Assembly: GCF_916700565.1 (NCBI RefSeq)
Contig: NZ_CAKAKO010000001.1
Location: 310,001 to 374,000 of the forward strand
Length of the DNA: 64,000 nucleotides
Source of the DNA: Xenophilus sp. Marseille-Q4582
GTDB taxonomy: Bacteria > Pseudomonadota > Gammaproteobacteria > Burkholderiales > Burkholderiaceae_C
Reading direction: 5' to 3'
The stretch's first letter is position 1. Every line of letters starts with the position of its first letter. A program made the translations under genes and the position numbers. The notes under the pieces were generated by a model. The model saw nothing but the letters and a program-made list of their open reading frames with translations. It did no database searches and was not told the origin of the DNA. Shown one piece after another: positions 9,321-18,124 of the stretch.

Positions 9321-11342
9321 TCAGGGCAGGTCCTTGTTCGGCTCCGGCTCGGCCGCGTTGCGCGGCCCCACGGTGCCCAGGCGGGCGCGCAGCGACTGCG
9401 GCTGGCCCGTGATGAGCGCCGCATAGTTGGTGGTGTTGGCCAGCACCTTCTTCACGTAGTCGCGCGTTTCGGCGAAGGGCACGTTCTCGGCCCAGATGGC
9501 GGCGTCCAACACCGGGCCGTTGCGCCAGGCGCGCGGGCGGCCCGGGCCGGCGTTGTAGGCGGCGGCGGCCAGGGGCATGGAGCCGTCGAAGTCGTCCAGC
9601 GCGAGCTTCAGGTAGGCGGTGCCGATGGTGATGTTGGTGTCGCGGTCGTTGATCTGGCTGGGCGTGAAGCCCGTGAGGCCGATCTTGTTGGCCGTCCAGC
9701 GCGCGGTGGCGGGCATGACCTGCATCAGGCCCGAGGCGCCCACGTGCGAGCGCGCGTCCATGATGAAGCGGCTTTCCTGCCGGATCAGGCCGTAGACATA
9801 GGCCGGGTCCAGGCCGATGGCGCGGCTCTTGGCGATCACCGCGTCGTGGAAGGGCATCGGGAAGCGCTGCTCGGCATGGATCACGCCCTTGGTGCGCTCG
9901 CTGGTGTTGATGCAGCGGTCCCAGACCTCGCGCTGGCAGGCCAGATCGGCCGCGGCCAGCAGCGCACGGTCGTCCATGCCGCCCGGGTCGTGCAGATTGG
10001 TGGCGTAGTTCCATTCGCGCACGCCTTCGCTGCGCAGGCCCATCGCGATGGCGTACAGCCCGCGCTGCAGCGAGGGGTTGGCGCGCGCGGCGGCGCGTTC
10101 CTCGGCCGTGAGCGGCGCGGGCGGCGTGGCGGCCTGCGCGAGCTGGCCCAGGTCTTCCAGCGCGAGCAGCTCGTAGAAGCCGCGCGTGCCGGCAATGCCC
10201 TGCAGCATCTCGCGCGCCTCTTCGCGGCGGCGCTCGCCGCCCTGCTGGTTCAGCGCGCGCGCCTTCCAGTAGATCCAGGCCGGGTCCTGCTTCGCCTCGT
10301 CGCTCATGGCGTCGTGGGCGGCGCTGACCTCCTTCCACTGGCCGGTGCGCAAGGCCGCGCGCACCTTCCAGGCCAGCATCTCGTCGCTCAGATCGGCGTT
10401 CTTCGTCACGTTCGCGAAGTAGCTGCCGGCCAGTGGCGAGAGCTTGCCGGCCGCCTGGCGGCCGATCGTGCCCCAGACCCAGTTGCGCTCCTCGGGCGTG
10501 AGCATCGGCCCCCACTTGCTGTCGAGCTGGCGTGCCGCGGCATCGGGGTCGGCCACGGCCATGCGGATCAGCGCGAAGACCACGATTTCCTTGCGCGCCC
10601 GGCTGGCCGCCGAGGCGCTGCCCAGCAGGAACTTGGTCGGGCTGGCGTTGGCCTGGTCGAAGGCGGCCAGCGCGTCGGGCGCCACCAGGTTCACCGCGGC
10701 GCGCGCGGCGCCGGGGCGGTTGGCTTCCATGGCCAGGCGGGCCTTGATCCAGGCGTCCTGCTCGCGCAGGGCGCGGCTGGCGATCAGGCGGTCGGCGGCC
10801 GTGAGGCAGCCGTCGTCCAGATCGCGCTGGGCGTGCCAGTTGCGGCGCACCACGGCGGCGCGCTCGGGCGCCACCTGGCCGGTGCGCAGCGCGTCCACCA
10901 GCACGGCGTAGCACTGCACCTCGCGGTCGTCGTTCATGCGGAAGGCCGGGTGCAGCTGCGCGAATTCGTCCCACTGCCGGCGCTGGCCCAGCAGCAGCAG
11001 CCAGTCGTTGCGCAGGCGGTCTTCCTGGTAGCTGCCGGCCCATCGCGCCAGGAAGGCCTGGACCTCGGCACTGCTGGCGTCCTGCAATCGGGCGCGCAGC
11101 TCCCAGTAGGCGGCCCACGGTTCCAGCGGATGGCCCGCGGCCTGCGGCAGCAGGGCCGCGAGCCGCGCCTTGTCGCCGCGCGTGAAGGCCTGCTTCATCT
11201 GCGTGATCACTTCGTCGCCCGCGCCTTGGGCATGAACGGGCAGCGCTGCCGGACTGGCGGCGAGCACGACGGTGGACAGGAGTGCGGCCAGATGGGGGCG
11301 GAGACCGCCGCGGCGGGGTGCCAAAATGCTTGGGAATCGCAT
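9321..11342 (-). CDS. slt: Soluble lytic murein transglycosylase
   Basis: A 673-residue periplasmic enzyme that cleaves peptidoglycan between MurNAc and GlcNAc with formation of 1,6-anhydro-MurNAc. It has a signal peptide (about 40 residues, ending in ALPVHAQ), a long alpha-superhelical U/L region, and the C-terminal lysozyme-like domain with catalytic Glu in LIRQESRF, followed by GASGLMQVMPATA and AAAAYNAGPG. Length agrees with Slt70. The start at 11342 was chosen because it opens the signal peptide; the frame stays open much further upstream but there it runs antisense to the cyclo-ligase gene. The two starts are divergent and only 9 bases apart. Confidence 0.95.
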   Translation of the reverse strand: MRFPSILAPRRGGLRPHLAALLSTVVLAASPAALPVHAQGAGDEVITQMKQAFTRGDKARLAALLPQAAGHPLEPWAAYWELRARLQDASSAEVQAFLARWAGSYQEDRLRNDWLLLLGQRRQWDEFAQLHPAFRMNDDREVQCYAVLVDALRTGQVAPERAAVVRRNWHAQRDLDDGCLTAADRLIASRALREQDAWIKARLAMEANRPGAARAAVNLVAPDALAAFDQANASPTKFLLGSASAASRARKEIVVFALIRMAVADPDAAARQLDSKWGPMLTPEERNWVWGTIGRQAAGKLSPLAGSYFANVTKNADLSDEMLAWKVRAALRTGQWKEVSAAHDAMSDEAKQDPAWIYWKARALNQQGGERRREEAREMLQGIAGTRGFYELLALEDLGQLAQAATPPAPLTAEERAAARANPSLQRGLYAIAMGLRSEGVREWNYATNLHDPGGMDDRALLAAADLACQREVWDRCINTSERTKGVIHAEQRFPMPFHDAVIAKSRAIGLDPAYVYGLIRQESRFIMDARSHVGASGLMQVMPATARWTANKIGLTGFTPSQINDRDTNITIGTAYLKLALDDFDGSMPLAAAAYNAGPGRPRAWRNGPVLDAAIWAENVPFAETRDYVKKVLANTTNYAALITGQPQSLRARLGTVGPRNAAEPEPNKDLP

Positions 11343-11351
11343 CGAGGGATT

Positions 11352-11969
11352 ATGGACAAAGCACACGGTGATGAACGCGCGGCAACGGCTTCCTTCCTCA
11401 AGGGACAATTGCGGGCAGCGCTGATCGAGCAGCGCCTGAACCTGCCCGACCGGCTGCAGCGGGCCGAAATGCTGCAGCGGGTGATGCGCATCTGGCTGGT
11501 GGGGCGGTCCGACACCGTGATCGGCGCCTACTGGCCCATCAAGGGGGAATTCGATCCGCTGCCGGCGCTGCACCGCTGGAAGGAAGACGGCGAGCTGCTG
11601 GCCGAGCCGCAGCGCCGCCGCATCGGGCTGCCGGTGGTCAACCGCGAGCACAAGACGCTGACCTTCCACGCCTGGTACCCGGGCTGCCCGATGGAGAACG
11701 ACGCCTACGACATCCCCAAGCCCAAGGACACCGAGCTGATCGTGCCCACGCTGCTGTTCGTGCCCTGCCTGGGCTACAGCGCCGGCGGCTACCGGCTGGG
11801 CTATGGCGGCGGCTTCTACGACCGCACGCTCGCGGCGCTGGAGCCGCGGCCCTTCACCGTGGGGCTGGGCTTTGGCCAGGGCTTCATCGAGAACTTCGAG
11901 CCCGAGCCGCACGACCTGCCGTTGGACGCCATCCTCAACGACCACGGCGTGGTCTGGCCGGTGGGCTGA
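11352..11969 (+). CDS. ygfA: 5-formyltetrahydrofolate cyclo-ligase
   Basis: Converts 5-formyl-THF to 5,10-methenyl-THF with ATP, returning stored folate to one-carbon metabolism. The 205-residue protein carries VIGAYWPIKGEFDP and the ATP-binding, family-defining GYGGGFYDR near residue 155. The start ATG at 11352 has a GAGGGA ribosome-binding site 3-8 bases upstream and lies 9 bases from the divergent slt start, so the promoters of the two genes must overlap. In many proteobacteria this gene sits beside 6S RNA; I do not see 6S RNA here. Confidence 0.95.
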   Translation: MDKAHGDERAATASFLKGQLRAALIEQRLNLPDRLQRAEMLQRVMRIWLVGRSDTVIGAYWPIKGEFDPLPALHRWKEDGELLAEPQRRRIGLPVVNREHKTLTFHAWYPGCPMENDAYDIPKPKDTELIVPTLLFVPCLGYSAGGYRLGYGGGFYDRTLAALEPRPFTVGLGFGQGFIENFEPEPHDLPLDAILNDHGVVWPVG

Positions 11970-12008
11970 TCGCCGGCCGGCGCACGGGCGCGCGCGGCCA
12001 GCGGCGCC

Positions 12009-12485
12009 TCAGGGCCGGATGCCCAGGCGGCGCAATCCGAGGTTGGCCACGAACAGCGGGCCCACGTAGAGGTATTGCAGGTCCTCGAAGAAGGAGGGCT
12101 TCTTGCCCTCGATGCGGTGGCCGATGAACTGGAAGATCCAGCCGACCACGAAGAGCGCCGCCGACACCGGCAGCACCCATTCGCCCAGCGCATGCACGAT
12201 GGCCAGCAGCGCGGCCGTCCACAGCAGCATCACGCCCAGGAAGACCGGCGAGCGCAGCAGCGCGTAGTAGACGAGGCTGGCGGCAATGAAGGCGTAGGCG
12301 GCCCAGGGATGCAGGGCATGGAGCATGCCCACGATGCTCAGCATGATGGCCGGGATGGCCCCCACGTGGATCCGTTCGTTGGTCGGGTGGCGGTGGCTCT
12401 CGCCGTAGTGGGCCAGCAGGCGGTCCACGCGGCGGGCCGGGCCGGCGGCAGACCGGCCTTCCAGCGGGGCGGTTGGGGTGTCCAT
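12009..12485 (-). CDS. Mpo1-like / DUF962 membrane protein
   Basis: A 158-residue polytopic membrane protein. The Mpo1 family (yeast YGL010w) are Fe(II)-dependent dioxygenases of 2-hydroxy fatty acids. Visible marks are HRHPTNERIH (HPxN motif), four hydrophobic segments, and the C-terminal GHRIEGKKPSFFEDLQYL. The start at 12485 has a good AAGGAGA site 8-14 bases upstream; the frame is open far upstream but without homology. It is convergent with the cyclo-ligase gene. Enzymatic activity in bacteria is inferred from the family. Confidence 0.85.
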   Translation of the reverse strand: MDTPTAPLEGRSAAGPARRVDRLLAHYGESHRHPTNERIHVGAIPAIMLSIVGMLHALHPWAAYAFIAASLVYYALLRSPVFLGVMLLWTAALLAIVHALGEWVLPVSAALFVVGWIFQFIGHRIEGKKPSFFEDLQYLYVGPLFVANLGLRRLGIRP

Positions 12486-12716
12486 GCGCTTGTCTCCTTT
12501 CTCTTGTGGAATGCGCCACAGGCTACTCGTGGGGCGGGCCCTGTGCAATAGATCACCGGATCCCGCGCCCGTGCGTGCCTTGTCCATCAGCGCGCACCGA
12601 GTGAGAACTTTTTGTTTCTGCCTATTGACCGTGCGGGGCACACTTGCAGCCGCTGTCGCGGAGTTGCGGCCGGCCTTCGCAGGCCCTCCGGCACAGGCCA
12701 TCAGGGAGCACGAAAA

Positions 12717-13046
12717 ATGAACCAATTGATCGTGACCGGGCGTCACCGTGAACGCCAGACGATTGCGCTCAACCGCGCACGCATGACCATCGGCCGCGCC
12801 CAGGGCAGCGACCTGCTGCTGGACACGCCACTGGCCAGCCGCCTGCATGCGCTGCTGTCGGTGCGCGAGGACGGGGTGTACGTCAGCGACCTCGACAGCA
12901 GCAACGGCACCTACCTCAATGGCCGCAAGATCGATCGGGCGCAGCTGCGCCACCGCGACGTGATCCGCGTCGGCGACTGCGACATCCGCTACGTGGAGCA
13001 TCAGGCCGAGGCGCGCGACCCGCAGGACGTGGTCACGGTGCGCTGA
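12717..13046 (+). CDS. FHA-domain protein, single domain
   Basis: A 109-residue protein that is essentially one forkhead-associated domain, a phosphothreonine-binding module. Key residues are present: MTIGRAQGSDLLLD (the Arg of the GR motif), ASRLHALLS (Ser and His of SxxH) and DLDSSNGTYLNG (Asn of the NG motif). The start is fixed by GGGAG at -12 and by the first beta strand (NQLIVTGR). Partners are unknown; a Ser/Thr kinase and PP2C phosphatase pair lies at 53825-55771 and could act on its targets, but there is no physical link. Confidence 0.9.
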   Translation: MNQLIVTGRHRERQTIALNRARMTIGRAQGSDLLLDTPLASRLHALLSVREDGVYVSDLDSSNGTYLNGRKIDRAQLRHRDVIRVGDCDIRYVEHQAEARDPQDVVTVR

Positions 13047-13079
13047 GCGTCCCGCCTTCTCTGTGGCCTCCGACCCGAC

Positions 13080-13111
13080 AAGGGCCCGCTGCCTTCCGGC
13101 AGCGGGCCCTT
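13080..13111. terminator. Bidirectional terminator-like hairpin between FHA gene and ftsY
   Basis: A perfect 14-bp stem (arms AAGGGCCCGCTGCC and GGCAGCGGGCCCTT) with a TTCC loop lies 33 bases after the FHA stop and about 50 bases after the convergent ftsY stop. It lacks a long T tract, but the position and strength suit termination from both sides. Confidence 0.75.
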
Positions 13112-13162
13112 GCGCTGGGGGCATTCGGCCTGGCCCGCGCGTGTTGCGCTGGGCGCGGTGCC

Positions 13163-14258
13163 TCAGCCGATCAGCGCCTGCGCGAATTCGCGCGCGCTGA
13201 AGGTTTCGAGGTCTTCGAGCTTCTCGCCCACGCCGATGAAGTAGACCGGCACCGGGCCGCCCTTGCGCTCGCTGCCCCAGCGCGCGATGGCGCACAGCAC
13301 GCCGCCCTTGGCCGTGCCGTCCAGCTTGGTCACGACCAGGCCCGTCAGGCCCAGCGCCTCGTCGAAGGCCTGCACCTGGTTCAGCGCGTTCTGGCCCGTG
13401 TTGCCGTCGATCACCAGCAGCACTTCATGCGGCGCCGTGGCATCCGCCTTGGTCACCACGCGCTTGATCTTCCTGAGTTCGTCCATCAGGTGCAGCTGCG
13501 TGGGCAGGCGGCCGGCCGTGTCGACCAGCACCACGTCCTTGCCGCGGGCGCGGCCGGCGTTCACGGCGTCGAAGCTCACGGCGCCCGGATCGCCGCCTTC
13601 TTGGCTCACGATCTCCACCAGGTTGCGGTCGGCCCAGACGGCCAGCTGCTCGCGCGCAGCGGCGCGGAAGGTGTCGGCCGCGGCCAGCAGCACGGTGCAG
13701 TTCGCCTGCGCCAGGTGCTTGGTCAGCTTGCCGATGGAGGTGGTCTTGCCCGCCCCGTTGACGCCCGCGACCATGATCACGGTGGGTGTGTGCCGGCCCA
13801 CGGTCAGCGGCTTTTCCAGCGGCTGGAGCACTGCGGCCACCGACTCGACCAGCTGCGCGCGCACGGCGGCCGGCGTGGTGGCACTGGTGCGCCAGACGCG
13901 GTCTTTCAGGTCCTGCAGGATGTGGGTGGTGGCCGGAATGCCCGTGTCGGCCATCAGCAGCGCGTCTTCCAGCTCTTCGTACAGCGCGTCGTCGATCTGC
14001 GCGTTCACGAACACGGCCTGGATGCCGCTGCCGGTCTTCTTGAGCCCCGACTTGAGCCGGTCCATCCAGCCCTGGCGTTCGGTGCTGGCGACCGGTGCCG
14101 GGGCCGCCGCGCGCGCGGCAGCCGCAACAGGCGAAGGCAGCGGGGCGGGGACCGGGCCGGGGCCGGGGCGGCGCGTCCGTCACCGCGGCCGGGGCGGATG
14201 CCTCGGCCGGCGCGGCGTCGGCAGGCGGCGGCGCTTTTTTCTTGAAGAAGCTGAACAT
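13163..14258 (-). CDS. ftsY: Signal recognition particle receptor FtsY, reading frame shifted in the N-terminal domain
   Basis: FtsY is the SRP receptor GTPase that docks translating ribosomes at the inner membrane. The NG domain is intact in 13163-14065: GVNGAGKTTSIGKL (P-loop), DTAGRLPTQ and TKLDGTAKGG. The usual start MFSFFKKK is at 14258 but in another frame; that frame gives an Ala/Pro-rich A-domain start and then loses similarity. The NG frame upstream of its first ATG (14065) reads as a normal A-domain tail (STERQGWM) back to a TGA at 14180-14182. One extra base, or two missing, within the G-rich run 14139-14178 explains both frames. This may be a sequencing or assembly error in an essential gene; otherwise a 300-residue product starting at 14065 would be made. 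Confidence 0.85.
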
Positions 14259-14270
14259 TCGGGCGTTTCT

Positions 14271-14287
14271 AGAATCCACGGGATTCT
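14271..14287. promoter_or_regulatory. Inverted repeat between ftsY and the M16 peptidase gene
   Basis: AGAATCC-ACG-GGATTCT is a perfect 7-bp inverted repeat filling most of the 29 bases between the divergent starts of ftsY (14258) and the peptidase (14288). It overlaps a TAGAAT (14270-14275) that could be a -10 element for the peptidase. It could be an operator or a chance palindrome. Confidence 0.35.
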
Positions 14288-15772
14288 ATGAAACACCCCT
14301 CGCCACGCCCTTCGGTGGCCGGCGTGGCAAGGCAGGCGGCGCTCGGCGCGGCCCTGGCCTTGGCCGCTCCGGCTTTGCTGGCCCAGGCGCCCGCAGCCCC
14401 GTCTTCCTCTTCGGCCGCCCCCGCGGCCGCCTCGCGGCCGGTCTGGTCGCCGCCGCAGCAGTTCACGCTGGCCAACGGCATGACGCTGATCGTGCAGCCC
14501 GACCGGCGCGCGCCCACCGCGGTGCAGATGCTGTGGGTGCGCGTGGGCTCGATGGACGAGGTGGACGGCACCACCGGCGTGGCCCATGTGTTGGAGCACA
14601 TGATGTTCAAGGGCACGCCCTCGCTCAAGCCCGGCGAGTTCTCGCGCCGCGTGGCGGCGCTGGGCGGGCGCGAGAACGCCTTCACCTCGCGCGACATGAC
14701 CGGCTACCACCAGCAGATCCCGGTCGAGCGGCTGGAAGAGATGATGAAGCTGGAGGCCGACCGCTTCGCCAACAGCCAGTGGCCCGACGAGGAATTCAGG
14801 CGCGAGATCGAGGTGGTCAAGGAAGAGCGCCGCATGCGCACCGAAGACCAGCCCCGCGCGCTGCTCGGCGAGCAGCAGAACGCCGTGACCTTCGTCGCCT
14901 CGCCCTACCGCCGCCCGGTGGTGGGCTGGATGAGCGACCTGGAGGCCATGACGCCGCAGGATGCGCGTGATTTTTTCCAGCGCTGGTACGTGCCGGCCAA
15001 TGCGGCGCTGGTGATCGCGGGCGACGTGGACGTGGAACACGTGCGCGCGCTGGCCGAACGGCATTACGGCCGCATCCCGGCGCGTGCCGTGCCCGCGCGC
15101 AAGCCGCAGATCGAACCCGAGCAGCGCGGCCTGCGCCGGCTGGCCTTCAAAGCGCCGGCCGAGCAGGCGTACGTGTCGCTCGCCTTCCGCGTGCCGCAGA
15201 TCGACCCGCAGAATCTGGATACGCCGACCGACGCCTGGGCGCTGCTGGTGCTGTCGGCCGTGCTCGACGGCTACACCGGCGCACGGCTTTCGCGCGCGCT
15301 CACGCAGGGGCCCGACCGCGTGGCCGACAGCGTGAGCGCCTGGTACGGGCTGGTGGGCCGCGGCCCGCAGCTCTTCGGCCTGAGCGGCGTGCCTGCCGCG
15401 GGCAAAACCCCCGAAGCCGTGGAAGCTGCGCTGCGCGCGCAGGTGGCGCGCATCGCGCAGGACGGCGTGGGCGAGGCCGAGCTGGCGCGCGTGAAGACCC
15501 AGTGGGTGGCCAGCGAAACCTACAAGCGCGATTCCGTCATGGCGCAGGCGCGCGAACTCGGCAGCAACTGGATCCAGGGCCTGCCGCTGGACGCCAGCGA
15601 ACGCATGATCGAAAAGCTGCGCGCCGTGACGGCCGCGCAGGTGCAGGCCGTGGCCGCCAAGTACTTTGGCGACGACCAGTTGACCGTGGCCACGCTGTGG
15701 CCCCAACCCGTGGACCCGAAGGCTGCGCGCGGGCGCGGCTTTGCGGCTCCCGCTGGTGGAGAGATGCAATGA
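14288..15772 (+). CDS. M16 family zinc metallopeptidase, catalytic member
   Basis: A 494-residue periplasmic peptidase of the pitrilysin/processing-peptidase family. A signal peptide (ARQAALGAALALAAPALLAQ) is followed by the M16 N-domain with the inverted zinc motif HVLEHMMF (HxxEH) near residue 99 and the distal ligand region REIEVVKEERRMR near residue 180. The second, inactive M16 domain fills the rest. Its stop overlaps the start of a second M16 gene (ATGA), and the two probably form a heterodimer like other paired bacterial M16 proteins. The substrate is unknown. Confidence 0.93.
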   Translation: MKHPSPRPSVAGVARQAALGAALALAAPALLAQAPAAPSSSSAAPAAASRPVWSPPQQFTLANGMTLIVQPDRRAPTAVQMLWVRVGSMDEVDGTTGVAHVLEHMMFKGTPSLKPGEFSRRVAALGGRENAFTSRDMTGYHQQIPVERLEEMMKLEADRFANSQWPDEEFRREIEVVKEERRMRTEDQPRALLGEQQNAVTFVASPYRRPVVGWMSDLEAMTPQDARDFFQRWYVPANAALVIAGDVDVEHVRALAERHYGRIPARAVPARKPQIEPEQRGLRRLAFKAPAEQAYVSLAFRVPQIDPQNLDTPTDAWALLVLSAVLDGYTGARLSRALTQGPDRVADSVSAWYGLVGRGPQLFGLSGVPAAGKTPEAVEAALRAQVARIAQDGVGEAELARVKTQWVASETYKRDSVMAQARELGSNWIQGLPLDASERMIEKLRAVTAAQVQAVAAKYFGDDQLTVATLWPQPVDPKAARGRGFAAPAGGEMQ

Positions 15773-17202
15773 GCGCGCGGCAGTCTTTCCGCATGACGGG
15801 CGCCCGCGCCTTGCTGGGCGCTTGGGCGCTGGCCTGCGCTGCCGTGGCGCAGGCGGCGGTGCCCATCGAGCACTGGCAGCTGCCCAATGGCGCCAAGGTG
15901 TACCTGGCGGCCACCGACGCACTGCCCATCGTCGACGTGCAGATCGACTTCGATGCCGGCAGCCGGCGCGACCCCGCCGCGCAGACCGGCCTGGCTGGGG
16001 TGACAGCCGGCATGGTGGAGAAGGGGGTGATGGCGCGCGAGTGCCCGACGCCGGGCCGCCCCCAGGCGGGCACCGCCCCCTCGGGGGGCAGCGAACCACG
16101 CGAAGCGGGGAGTGTGGGGGCTTGTGTCAGCGAGCCGGCGCTGGATGAGAACCAGCTCGGCGAAGCCTGGGCCGACCTGGGCGCCGACTTCGGCGTGGGC
16201 GCCAGCAGCGACCGCATGAGCTTCACCCTGCGCACCTTGTCCGAGCCCGCGCTGCTGGACCGCGCGGTGGCGCTGGCGGCACGCCAGATCGGCGAGCCGG
16301 CCTTCCCCGACGAGGTGTGGACGCGCGAGCGCCAGCGCCTGACGGCCGCGCTGCGCGAATCGCTGACCCGGCCCGGCCCGCAGGCCGGCCGCGCCTTCAA
16401 CCGCCTGGTGTACGGCGGCCATGCCTACGGCGCCGAGGCGACCGAGGCCACGCTGGCGGCCATCGACACCGCGGCGATGCGCGCGCGCCATGCGCAGACC
16501 ATCGTCCCTTGCCGCGCCAAGCTCAGCATCGTGGGCGCCGTCACGCGCGCGCAGGCCGAGCAGATCGCGAGCCGGCTGCTGGCGCGCCTGCCCCAGCAGG
16601 CCTGCCCGGCGCTGCCGCCGGTGGCCGAGGTGCCCGCGCTGGCGAAAGCGCAGGAGGAGCACATTCCCTTCGAGTCGGCCCAGGCCCATGTGTGGATCGG
16701 CCAGCCGGGCTATCCGCGCAACGATCCGCGGCATTTCGCGCTCACGCTGGGCAACTACATCCTGGGCGGCGGCGGCTTCGTGTCGCGCCTGACCGAAGAG
16801 GTGCGCGAGAAGCGCGGCCTGGCCTACAGCGTGTACAGCACCTTCTCGCCGGGCCTGCATGCGGGCGCCTTCCGCATCGGCTTCCAGACCCGGCCCGACC
16901 AGGCCACGCAGGCGGTGCAGGTGGCGCGCGAGGTGCTGCAGAAGTTCGTCGCCGACGGCCCGACCGAGGCCGAGCTGCAGGCGGCCAAGGACAACCTCAT
17001 CGGCGGCTTTCCGCTGCTGCTGGACAGCAATGCGAAGCTGCTATCCAACGTGGCCAACATCGCCTGGAACGACCTGCCGCTGGACTACCTGGACACCTGG
17101 ACGGCGAAGATGAACGCCGTGACGGTGGCGCAGGTGCGCGAGGCCATGCGGGCCGTGCTGCAGCCCGAACGCATGGTCACCGTGGTGGTGGGCGGCCGCT
17201 GA
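15769..17202 (+). CDS. M16 family peptidase-like protein, non-catalytic partner
   Basis: A 477-residue periplasmic M16 homologue with a signal peptide (ALLGAWALACAAVAQA). At the position of the HxxEH zinc motif it has GLAGVTAGMVEKG, so it lacks the metal site, as is normal for the non-catalytic subunit of paired M16 proteins. The C-terminal domain has the GGGGFVSRLTEEVREKRGLAY (shortened here to its core FVSRLTEEVREKRGLAY) substrate-contact segment. Residues about 91-121 (16039-16131) are a Gly/Pro/Ser-rich insertion that looks like a translated intergenic repeat rather than part of the fold. Translation is coupled to the upstream gene by a 4-base overlap. Confidence 0.92.
   Translation: MSARQSFRMTGARALLGAWALACAAVAQAAVPIEHWQLPNGAKVYLAATDALPIVDVQIDFDAGSRRDPAAQTGLAGVTAGMVEKGVMARECPTPGRPQAGTAPSGGSEPREAGSVGACVSEPALDENQLGEAWADLGADFGVGASSDRMSFTLRTLSEPALLDRAVALAARQIGEPAFPDEVWTRERQRLTAALRESLTRPGPQAGRAFNRLVYGGHAYGAEATEATLAAIDTAAMRARHAQTIVPCRAKLSIVGAVTRAQAEQIASRLLARLPQQACPALPPVAEVPALAKAQEEHIPFESAQAHVWIGQPGYPRNDPRHFALTLGNYILGGGGFVSRLTEEVREKRGLAYSVYSTFSPGLHAGAFRIGFQTRPDQATQAVQVAREVLQKFVADGPTEAELQAAKDNLIGGFPLLLDSNAKLLSNVANIAWNDLPLDYLDTWTAKMNAVTVAQVREAMRAVLQPERMVTVVVGGR
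16039..16131 (+). repeat. Repeat-like GC-palindromic segment inserted in frame in the M16 partner gene
   Basis: About 93 bases that translate in frame as a low-complexity stretch. The DNA contains the hairpin GCCCCCTCGGGGGGC (16075-16089) and a tail with CGCGAAGCGGGG...GTGGGGGC, the style of the short palindromic repeats seen between genes at 25114-25131 and near 46500. Conserved M16 sequence resumes at SEPALDENQLGEAW. The exact borders are estimates. Confidence 0.6.
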
Positions 17203-17455
17203 AGGCCGACCAGTCCGCGCGCGGCGTCCTCCGCGCGGAACGCGCGCGGTCCTACGCCCGCTGACGCGCGCCAGCGGCTGCGCGCGGGTCGCGCCGGGCC
17301 CAAGCTTCAGCCCATTCCGTGGCGCAGCGCAGGCGTCGCTGCCCTCTGGCCGGTTCGCCGCTGCCAGGGCCGGCCCGCCGCGCGGGCGACGGGGCGCCGC
17401 CGCCTTCGCGGCCTCCCGCCGCCCGGCGATGCGCCGCTTTTCCAAGGAGCCCCGC

Positions 17456-18010
17456 ATGACCTCCCGTCCATGCCCATTCCATCCGCTGCCGCTGGCCGCC
17501 GGCTTCGTGGCCCTCGCGCTGCTCGGCGGCTGCGACCGGCCGGCCGAGGCGCCGGCCGCCAGCGCGCCGCCGGCCGCCCAGCCGGCGCCCGCCACACCCG
17601 GCGAGAAGCTCGACGATGCCATCGCGCGCACGCAGGAAGCCGCCCGGAAGGCGCGTGATATCGCCGCCTCCACCGCGGCGGACGTGCGCGCCGAGGCTGG
17701 CCCCACCGCCGCGCGCGCCGGCGAGGCGCTGAAGGAAGCCGGCGCCGATGCCCAGGCCGCGCTGAAGACGGCTGGCAGCGCGATCGGCCGGCAGGTGGAC
17801 GACGCGAGCCTCACGGCCGCCGTGTCGGCGCAGCTGGCCAAGGACCCGGAACTCAGTGCCCTGCGCATCGACGTGGACACGAAGGGCGGCGTCGTCACCC
17901 TGAACGGCGCGGCACCCAGCGAAGCGGCCAAGGCGCGCGCCGGGCAGGTGGCGAAGGCAGTGGCGGGGGTCACGGGCGTGGACAACAGGCTGCAGGTGCG
18001 GCCGTCCTGA
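17456..18010 (+). CDS. BON-domain lipoprotein
   Basis: A 184-residue lipoprotein. The signal peptide ends in the lipobox LLGGC (Cys at about residue 27), followed by an Ala/Pro linker, a helical Ala/Lys-rich stretch (about 50-110) and one BON domain (SLTAAVSAQLAKDPELSALR ... VVTLNGAAPS ... GVDNRLQV). BON domains bind membranes or polymers and occur in osmotically induced OsmY-like proteins. The start at 17456 follows an AAGGAG site at -6 to -11. The 253 bases before it (17203-17455) contain only very GC-rich sequence with short inverted repeats. Confidence 0.88.
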   Translation: MTSRPCPFHPLPLAAGFVALALLGGCDRPAEAPAASAPPAAQPAPATPGEKLDDAIARTQEAARKARDIAASTAADVRAEAGPTAARAGEALKEAGADAQAALKTAGSAIGRQVDDASLTAAVSAQLAKDPELSALRIDVDTKGGVVTLNGAAPSEAAKARAGQVAKAVAGVTGVDNRLQVRPS

Positions 18011-18053
18011 CGAGCGCGCGCTGCCGAGCCCTCGGGACGGCCGATCCTGCGCA

Positions 18054-18073
18054 GCCATCTTTCGCAAGATGGC
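18054..18073. terminator. Hairpin between the BON lipoprotein gene and the LysR gene
   Basis: A perfect 8-bp stem (GCCATCTT / AAGATGGC) with a TCGC loop sits between two convergent genes. No T tract follows, so it is a candidate bidirectional terminator or transcript-end stabiliser only. Confidence 0.5.
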
Positions 18074-18124
18074 ACGGCCGCCGGCCCGCCCGATGGTTCG
18101 TTGCTGCCGATGCGAACCCGTGCT

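Noticed and set aside
8439-11351. Very long upstream extension of the cyclo-ligase frame
   Set aside because: It is antisense to the MscS and slt genes and has no similarity; the real start is 11352 with a ribosome-binding site.
11343-11945. Upstream extension of the slt frame to 874 residues
   Set aside because: It would be antisense to the cyclo-ligase gene and would bury the signal peptide.
12486-13295. N-terminal extension of the Mpo1-like protein
   Set aside because: It crosses the FHA gene on the opposite strand; the start with AAGGAGA at 12485 is better.
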